Assembly: GCA_947581865.1 (NCBI GenBank)
Contig: CANPWA010000026.1
Location: 1 to 38,414, forward strand
Direction: 5' to 3'
Source of the DNA: an uncultured Acetatifactor sp.
GTDB taxonomy: Bacteria; Bacillota; Clostridia; Lachnospirales; Lachnospiraceae
DNA: 38,414 nt
In this document: piece after piece, positions 34,111 to 38,414 of the stretch
Numbering within the stretch: the stretch's first letter is position 1
How the letters are laid out: the number at the start of each line of letters is the position of its first letter
Notes under the pieces: generated by a model
The model's database searches: none
Told to the model about the DNA's origin: nothing
What the model saw: only the letters and a program-made list of their open reading frames with translations
Position numbers and translations under genes: made by a program

Positions 34111-35484
34111 ATGGCATCTGTAAAACTTGTAAATGTAAACAAAGTGTATGACGGCGGCGTGCATGCCGTGCACGATTTCTCCATCGACATCAAGGATAAG
34201 GAGTTTATCGTGTTCGTCGGTCCCTCAGGTTGCGGCAAGTCCACGACGCTGAGAATGATCGCCGGTCTTGAGGAGATATCCTACGGAGAGTTCTATATAG
34301 ACGACAAGCTCATGAATAGTGCGGCACCAAAAGATAGGGATATAGCTATGGTATTCCAATCGTATGCGCTCTATCCGCAGATGACCGTCTACGACAATAT
34401 GGCTTACGCCTTGAAACTCCGCAAGGTCCCCAAGGATGAGATCGACAGGAGAGTGAGAGAGGCGGCGGCTATACTGAAACTCACGCCTTATCTCGACAGG
34501 AAGCCCCGCGCGCTTTCGGGTGGTCAAAGACAGAGAGTCGCACTCGGTCGCTCCATAGTGCGCAGACCCAAGGTATTCTTGATGGACGAGCCGCTAAGCA
34601 ACCTCGACGCTAAATTGAGAGTGGCTATGAGAAGCGAGATAGTCAGAATACACGAGGAAGTCGGCGCAACAACGATCTATGTCACGCACGACCAAATCGA
34701 GGCTATGACGATGGCGTCGAGAATAGTCGTTATGAAGGACGGCTTCATTCAGCAGATCGGCACTCCCAACGAGGTTTATCAACATCCCGCAAACCTGTTT
34801 GTCGCAGGCTTTATCGGCACGCCCGCTATGAATTTCCTTTATGGCAAGCTCAGCGAGGACGGGAAGTTCTATATCAACGGCTGCGACCAATATATCAATA
34901 TGACGGATGAGCAAATGCAATTGCTCAAGGATTATGTCGGGCACGGACTTGTATACGGCATACGCCCGGAAAATCTCATTTTCGAAAAGGACGAGCGCTT
35001 TGAACGCTACAAGAATGCGTCGTTTGAGATCTCCGTTCGCATCATCGAATTGCTTGGCGATATCCTCAACGTCCACGGCAAGATAGGGGATACCGACGTC
35101 GTCATCAAAATGCCAAATAAGTATGACGTGAGAGAGGGTGACGTGATCAAAGTAGCAATTGAAAGCTCCTATGAGCGTTTCTTCAACGAAACCACTACCA
35201 AGGCTATTACCCCCGACTATTGCAATTACGAAGAGATCGAGGTCACACAGTCGCTTGACGAAGACAACGTCACAATTATCGAGGAGAAAAAGAACGGCAT
35301 ATTCTCAAAGATATCCGGCGCTGTTAAAAACGTTATCGGTAAACTGAAAAAGCCTGCCAAAGCAGTCGAGAAGGACGACGCGGCAGACGACAGCGACAAA
35401 TCTGAGACTTCCGACAACTCAAACGAGGCAAGCTCAGACGAAAAGCAAAGTCCCGACAATTCAGATAAGACTGGCGCAGAATAA
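34111..35484 (+). CDS. msmK: MsmK/UgpC-type ABC transporter ATPase with extended tail
   Basis: The 457-residue ATPase has Walker A GPSGCGKST (residues 37-45), signature LSGGQRQR near 135, Walker B VFLMDEPLSNLDAK near 157 and the H-loop in YVTHDQIEA. The OB-fold regulatory domain follows to about 355. It powers the CUT1 permeases upstream; many clostridia share one distant ATPase, so a dedicated copy in the operon is informative. An unusual extension of about 90 residues follows: an amphipathic basic helix (NGIFSKISGAVKNVIGKLKK) and a disordered acidic tail rich in D, S and E. It starts one base after the fructokinase stop and is the last gene before the terminator. Confidence 0.9.
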   Translation: MASVKLVNVNKVYDGGVHAVHDFSIDIKDKEFIVFVGPSGCGKSTTLRMIAGLEEISYGEFYIDDKLMNSAAPKDRDIAMVFQSYALYPQMTVYDNMAYALKLRKVPKDEIDRRVREAAAILKLTPYLDRKPRALSGGQRQRVALGRSIVRRPKVFLMDEPLSNLDAKLRVAMRSEIVRIHEEVGATTIYVTHDQIEAMTMASRIVVMKDGFIQQIGTPNEVYQHPANLFVAGFIGTPAMNFLYGKLSEDGKFYINGCDQYINMTDEQMQLLKDYVGHGLVYGIRPENLIFEKDERFERYKNASFEISVRIIELLGDILNVHGKIGDTDVVIKMPNKYDVREGDVIKVAIESSYERFFNETTTKAITPDYCNYEEIEVTQSLDEDNVTIIEEKKNGIFSKISGAVKNVIGKLKKPAKAVEKDDAADDSDKSETSDNSNEASSDEKQSPDNSDKTGAE

Positions 35485-35523
35485 GAATTTTTCAAACATT
35501 CAGTGTCTTAAAATCCCCCTTTG

Positions 35524-35560
35524 AGGCGGCAAGTGCAATTTCGCGCTTGCCGCCTTTCTT
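35524..35560 (+). terminator. Strong terminator of the fructan operon
   Basis: The perfect ten-base stem AGGCGGCAAG/CTTGCCGCCT (35524-35533 with 35546-35555) is followed by TTCTT. It lies 40 bases after the ATPase stop. Confidence 0.8.
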
Positions 35561-35890
35561 ATCAGCCACTATACACATCCAACTTGTTTTGCGATTTGAT
35601 TTCTTTCTATCCAAAATTTTTTAATCGCACCATTTGAATTAAAAACGTCAACATTATATCACAAAAAAAAATAACGCCTAGCAAGTGGCAGTGTTTTTTT
35701 GTACATGAAATGTGACATAGAAAAAACAAGAATCATACAGTTAGGGTGTGTTCCATAGGGAATCACAAAAAATAAAAATTTTTATCGGGATACACCTTCA
35801 AGCGAGTCGAATGTATTTCCGAAAGCCACACCTTTATATCAATAAAAAATGTCTCATAGTGGCAATATATTATGCCAAATTGCGAATAAA
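35561..35890. other. AT-rich intergenic region
   Basis: No gene, strong hairpin or clear promoter is seen. It separates the convergent fructan operon and AraC-type regulator. Confidence 0.5.
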
Positions 35891-36610
35891 TCAATTGGGC
35901 TGTTCGGCGGCGCTCAGACGGTAGCGTTTTGGGGTAATGCCTACGAGGCGAGAAAAGAGTTTGCAAAAGTAGCTCGACGAGATGAAGCAAAGCAGATCTG
36001 AAATTTCGCGTATCTCCCGATTTGTCGTGGAAAGCAATGACTTTGCGACATCTATTTTGCAGGCGAGGATGTATTGGTTGACGGTTGACCGCATCTCTTG
36101 ACTGAAACAACGAGAAAGATGTTCTTTTGAAATATTCATATTGTTTGCTACATCAGCAAGCGATATTCGCTCGAACAGATGCTCGGAAATATATTTTTTT
36201 GCCCTTATCACGAGCGCGTTTTTTTGAGAACACATCAGCGTATCTTTATTCATTTTTGCATATGTCAATACTATCCGACGAATGAGTGCTTTTCCTTCCT
36301 TTTCCGATTTCATATCGCCTATTTCGCGTAAGAAGTAATCGCTCAACAAAATACATTTTGTGGGTTCGGAGCCGGCGTCTATGCTTGCGCGACAGATGAC
36401 GGCAGTAGCGCTCACAAGCATATATGAATAGTTTTTCAGCTCGTCTTTTGTCAAGAACGGAAATGACAGCTCGCCTTTGTCAAGTTCCTGCGTAAGCTTG
36501 TCTATATTGCCGCGTTTGATTAGGTCGATAAGGCGAAGTTCTTCCTCGTATAAATGGTTGACTTCGCCCGTATCGAATTGCTTTAGCTTTTCGATATAGA
36601 TAGGATCCAT
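35891..36610 (-). CDS. AraC-family transcriptional regulator
   Basis: The C-terminal 100 residues carry two helix-turn-helix motifs of the AraC type: ISLADVANNMNISKEHLSRC followed by IREISDLLCFISSSYFCKLF and the closing GITPKRYR. The N-terminal 130 residues are helical and contain no recognised cupin or response-regulator receiver, which places it near the YesN-like regulators with a short sensory part. The start ATG 36610 has GGGG about eight bases upstream; GTG 36625 and ATG 36619 are alternatives. It converges on the fructan operon and may regulate carbohydrate genes, but no target site is evident. Confidence 0.85.
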   Translation of the reverse strand: MDPIYIEKLKQFDTGEVNHLYEEELRLIDLIKRGNIDKLTQELDKGELSFPFLTKDELKNYSYMLVSATAVICRASIDAGSEPTKCILLSDYFLREIGDMKSEKEGKALIRRIVLTYAKMNKDTLMCSQKNALVIRAKKYISEHLFERISLADVANNMNISKEHLSRCFSQEMRSTVNQYILACKIDVAKSLLSTTNREIREISDLLCFISSSYFCKLFSRLVGITPKRYRLSAAEQPN

Positions 36611-36664
36611 ATTTCCCATCCCCACTCAAATAATATCAATATAATGGTATTTATATCAAAATTA

Positions 36665-37189
36665 TTATATCATACGATTTGAATTTTGCGTACAATTTAT
36701 TTGAATTTTATAGGGGGCAATTTTTGTTATAACAAAGAAAAAGAAAATTTTGACAGCAATTTTGGTCATCATCGGTATCATCATATACACAAAACGTTCT
36801 TCTATATACTTTTGCGTGTTTTCATCTTCTAAAGAGTATTCTTGGCAGAATGTGTAATCATCGCAGGCCATTGCATACCACAAAATAGTATCATTTGTGA
36901 TTCCAAACTGTTTAGACGCCCAAGATAAGGGCACGATGAGCATTGAGTATAATTCCCCGAACTCCGTGAACTCGTGAGTAACGGCATAAACCGTGCAGTT
37001 GTGGGTCTTTTCTATCTGGTCTATCTTCTCTTGCAATTCGGTTTCCTGTTCTGTCCAAAATCCGCCGTATCCTTCATACAGGCACACTTTGTTTTCGTCT
37101 ACAAAGCCGTCTATATACGGTTTATAGATGTCCAGCTTCTGCATAAGTTCAACGGCTTTCTGTTTTCTCTGTTCTTGCGTCGTTTTCAT
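36665..37189 (-). CDS. Uncharacterised protein with a hydrophobic tail
   Basis: The 174-residue product is not recognised. Residues 1-125 look like a soluble, aromatic-rich domain (LYEGYGGFWTEQETELQEK, ILWYAMACDDYTFCQEYSLE). The last 40 residues (MMIPMMTKIAVKIFFFF...) are hydrophobic and then basic, and are encoded by AT-rich DNA that looks intergenic, so the original stop may have been lost or a frameshift may have extended the frame. The start overlaps the stop of the 85-residue gene upstream by four bases (ATGA), so both are probably translated together. Confidence 0.55.
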   Translation of the reverse strand: MKTTQEQRKQKAVELMQKLDIYKPYIDGFVDENKVCLYEGYGGFWTEQETELQEKIDQIEKTHNCTVYAVTHEFTEFGELYSMLIVPLSWASKQFGITNDTILWYAMACDDYTFCQEYSLEDENTQKYIEERFVYMMIPMMTKIAVKIFFFFVITKIAPYKIQINCTQNSNRMI

Positions 37190-37443
37190 ATTTCCACCTC
37201 CACAAAGTCCGCAAGCGATATGCGGGTTATAGGATTGAACTCGAAGTAAAGTTCGTTCTCAATTTTCATCAAGTCGTATTCGATTACGCTTATCTTGCCT
37301 CTGTTGCTGACAGCTATCGTCGCCGTGTTCTTCTCTAAATTGAGATAAAGCATGTCAAACACGATCCACGCTTCGCCGTCAAAATACTCGTATTCGCTCA
37401 TCGAACACTTTGCTGAATTTGGTTGATACCTTTGGTTTTCCAT
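37186..37443 (-). CDS. Small uncharacterised protein
   Basis: The start ATG 37443 has GGAGGT seven bases upstream. The ATG at 37458 lies before that site and is unlikely. The 85-residue product (CSMSEYEYFDGEAWIVFDM, then TIAVSNRGKISVIEYD and a final YFEFNPITRISLADF) resembles small beta-rich families common in Firmicutes with no known function; I cannot name it firmly. Its leader is copy A of a 230-bp repeat that also precedes the gene at 37800-38072. Confidence 0.6.
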   Translation of the reverse strand: MENQRYQPNSAKCSMSEYEYFDGEAWIVFDMLYLNLEKNTATIAVSNRGKISVIEYDLMKIENELYFEFNPITRISLADFVEVEI

Positions 37444-37450
37444 CTTTGGA

Positions 37451-37680
37451 ACCTCCATATTTTTTATTTGCCTCTCGGCGCGGAAAACCGGAGCGCAGAT
37501 TTATAAAGTCCAAACACTTCTCGTCCCATCATTGAGCAAGTGGTGGGCAACGCCCGGCACAAAATTTGCGAAGTGTCATATTGTTACAAATCACGATGTA
37601 AATTTTTGCAACTTGCTCAAAAAGAAATCTGTGCTACCATCGCAGAGAGAGAGCAAGGAAAAATATGGTGGTGATTGAAA
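37451..37680 (-). repeat. 230-bp repeated leader, copy A
   Basis: This is about 90% identical, without net insertions, to 38081-38310 (constant offset of 630). It ends exactly at the GGAGGT ribosome binding site of the 85-residue gene. The perfect ten-base inverted repeat TTGAGCAAGT/ACTTGCTCAA (37532-37541 with 37611-37620) encloses a GGGC-aac-GCCC hairpin (37545-37555). The unit looks like a structured leader shared by different genes. A plus-strand frame is also open across it. Confidence 0.8.
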
Positions 37681-37730
37681 ATTTTTTTTGTTATGGAATT
37701 TTCTAAAACAGGCTTGACAATGCGTCTTAA

Positions 37731-37768
37731 AAATAAAAAAGCAGACGAAGCATAATTGTCTCGCCTGC
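37731..37768 (-). terminator. Rho-independent terminator after the 90-residue gene
   Basis: On the minus strand the stem GCAGGCGA/TCGTCTGC (one G-T pair; 37768-37761 with 37748-37741) is followed by TTTTTTATTTTT. It lies about 30 bases after the stop of the gene at 37800-38072. Confidence 0.65.
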
Positions 37769-37799
37769 GGGTATATCGTCTGTGGCTGTATGGCAGAGG

Positions 37800-38072
37800 T
37801 CAATCTGCCAGTTTATACCAGATGTAATATTCAACTTCGTATTCTCGCTGTTCTATTTCGTGTATTTCGTAGAACGTTCCTTTGTATTCGTCCGTTTTGC
37901 CTATAACGAGGTGGCAATTTTTGATGCAATCTTCAAATACCCGTATATAGGGCTTGTTTGTTTTGCTTATGCAAGCGATTATCAAATCTTCATCGGTTAT
38001 ATAGCCGATGCCTTTAAGTTGGAAGTCCTCATTTCTTCCTGCTTTTTTGATTGAGTAAACAACTTTTTTTAT
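37800..38072 (-). CDS. Small uncharacterised protein, apparent ATA start
   Basis: The frame from 37800 to 37985 is open further upstream, up to a codon ATA at 38072-38070 that sits where the start of the sister gene sits: GGAGGT, eight bases, then ATA AAA AAA GTT. From there the product has 90 residues, with a natural beginning MKKVVYSIKKAG and a later acidic, aromatic part (EIEQREYEVEYYIWYKLAD). No ATG or GTG is found in this frame; TTG 37985 is internal and lacks a ribosome binding site. The gene may have lost its start by a G-to-A change, or use a rare ATA start. Function is unknown. Confidence 0.5.
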   Translation of the reverse strand: MKKVVYSIKKAGRNEDFQLKGIGYITDEDLIIACISKTNKPYIRVFEDCIKNCHLVIGKTDEYKGTFYEIHEIEQREYEVEYYIWYKLAD

Positions 38073-38080
38073 TTTTTGAA

Positions 38081-38310
38081 ACCTCCATATTTTTTCTTTG
38101 CCTCACGGCGCGAAAAAATGGAGCGCAGATTTATAAAGTCCAAACACTGCTCGTCCTATCATTGAGCAAGTGGTGGGCAACGCCCGGCACAAAATTTGCG
38201 AAGTGTCATATAACTAAAAATCTTGGAGTAAATTTTTGCAACTTGCTCAAAAAGAAATCTGTGCTACCATCGCAGAGAGAGAGCAAGGGAAAATATGGTG
38301 GTGATTGAAA
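38081..38310 (-). repeat. 230-bp repeated leader, copy B
   Basis: Counterpart of 37451-37680, with the same inverted repeat at 38162-38171 and 38241-38250 and the same inner GGGC-aac-GCCC hairpin. It ends at the ribosome binding site of the 90-residue gene. Most differences cluster in the loop region 38210-38230. Confidence 0.8.
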
Positions 38311-38348
38311 GATTTTTTATTTGGCATAAACCCTATAAAATTTATGGT

Positions 38349-38377
38349 TTGACATTGTATACTTTTATTATTATAAT
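38349..38377 (+). promoter_or_regulatory. Perfect consensus sigma-A promoter
   Basis: TTGACA (38349-38354), exactly 17 bases and TATAAT (38372-38377). It lies 20 bases before the partial gene at the right edge. Confidence 0.75.
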
Positions 38378-38396
38378 TTCATTATCAAGGTGAAAA

Positions 38397-38414
38397 ATGA
38401 TACAGTTGTCGCAA
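38397..38414 (+). CDS. Start of a gene cut by the window edge
   Basis: ATG 38397 follows AAGGTG at a spacing of four bases and the consensus promoter. Only six codons (MIQLSQ) are visible, so nothing can be said about function. Confidence 0.5.

Overview
The window looks like a chromosomal segment of a gut-type Gram-positive anaerobe, probably a clostridial lineage. Supporting signs are lipobox lipoproteins, a transport operon with its own shared-type ATPase, C-terminal membrane anchors instead of an outer-membrane SusC/SusD pair, and GGAGG ribosome binding sites. I see no rRNA, no intact tRNA and no CRISPR array. The organism is inferred from gene style only.

Left part (1-3.2 kb): a family GH95 alpha-L-fucosidase-type enzyme with an N-terminal membrane segment, behind a near-consensus promoter. 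Middle part (3.4-14.9 kb): a defence island. It holds a lone AIPR-type abortive infection protein with a nuclease-like N-terminus (minus strand), then a plus-strand operon (DUF4143-type ATPase, HsdR, a fused HsdM-HsdS and a HEPN-like protein whose zinc-ribbon tail is cut off by a stop and a frameshift), then a GIY-YIG domain protein (minus strand). Three direct copies of a 130-165 bp hairpin-rich element sit exactly between and around these modules. The hairpins keep pairing while their sequence changes, so the element looks like a selected structure or a MITE-like unit.

Right-centre (15.5-35.6 kb): a complete fructan (inulin/levan-type) utilisation locus. A divergent LacI regulator faces an eleven-gene operon across two identical 12-bp operators. 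The operon encodes a six-module surface lipoprotein, a C-terminally anchored GH32 enzyme, two CUT1 permeases, a solute-binding protein, a DUF624-like membrane protein, a further surface lipoprotein, a cytosolic GH32, a lipoprotein GH32, a PfkB fructokinase and an MsmK-type ATPase, and it ends in a strong terminator. The logic is surface binding and cutting of fructan, import of oligosaccharides, cytosolic cleavage and phosphorylation of fructose.

Right end (35.8-38.4 kb): an AraC-type regulator, two small uncharacterised proteins, and two near-identical 230-bp leaders placed directly before two unrelated small genes. One of those genes appears to have an ATA where its start codon should be. 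A perfect sigma-A promoter and the first codons of another gene close the window.
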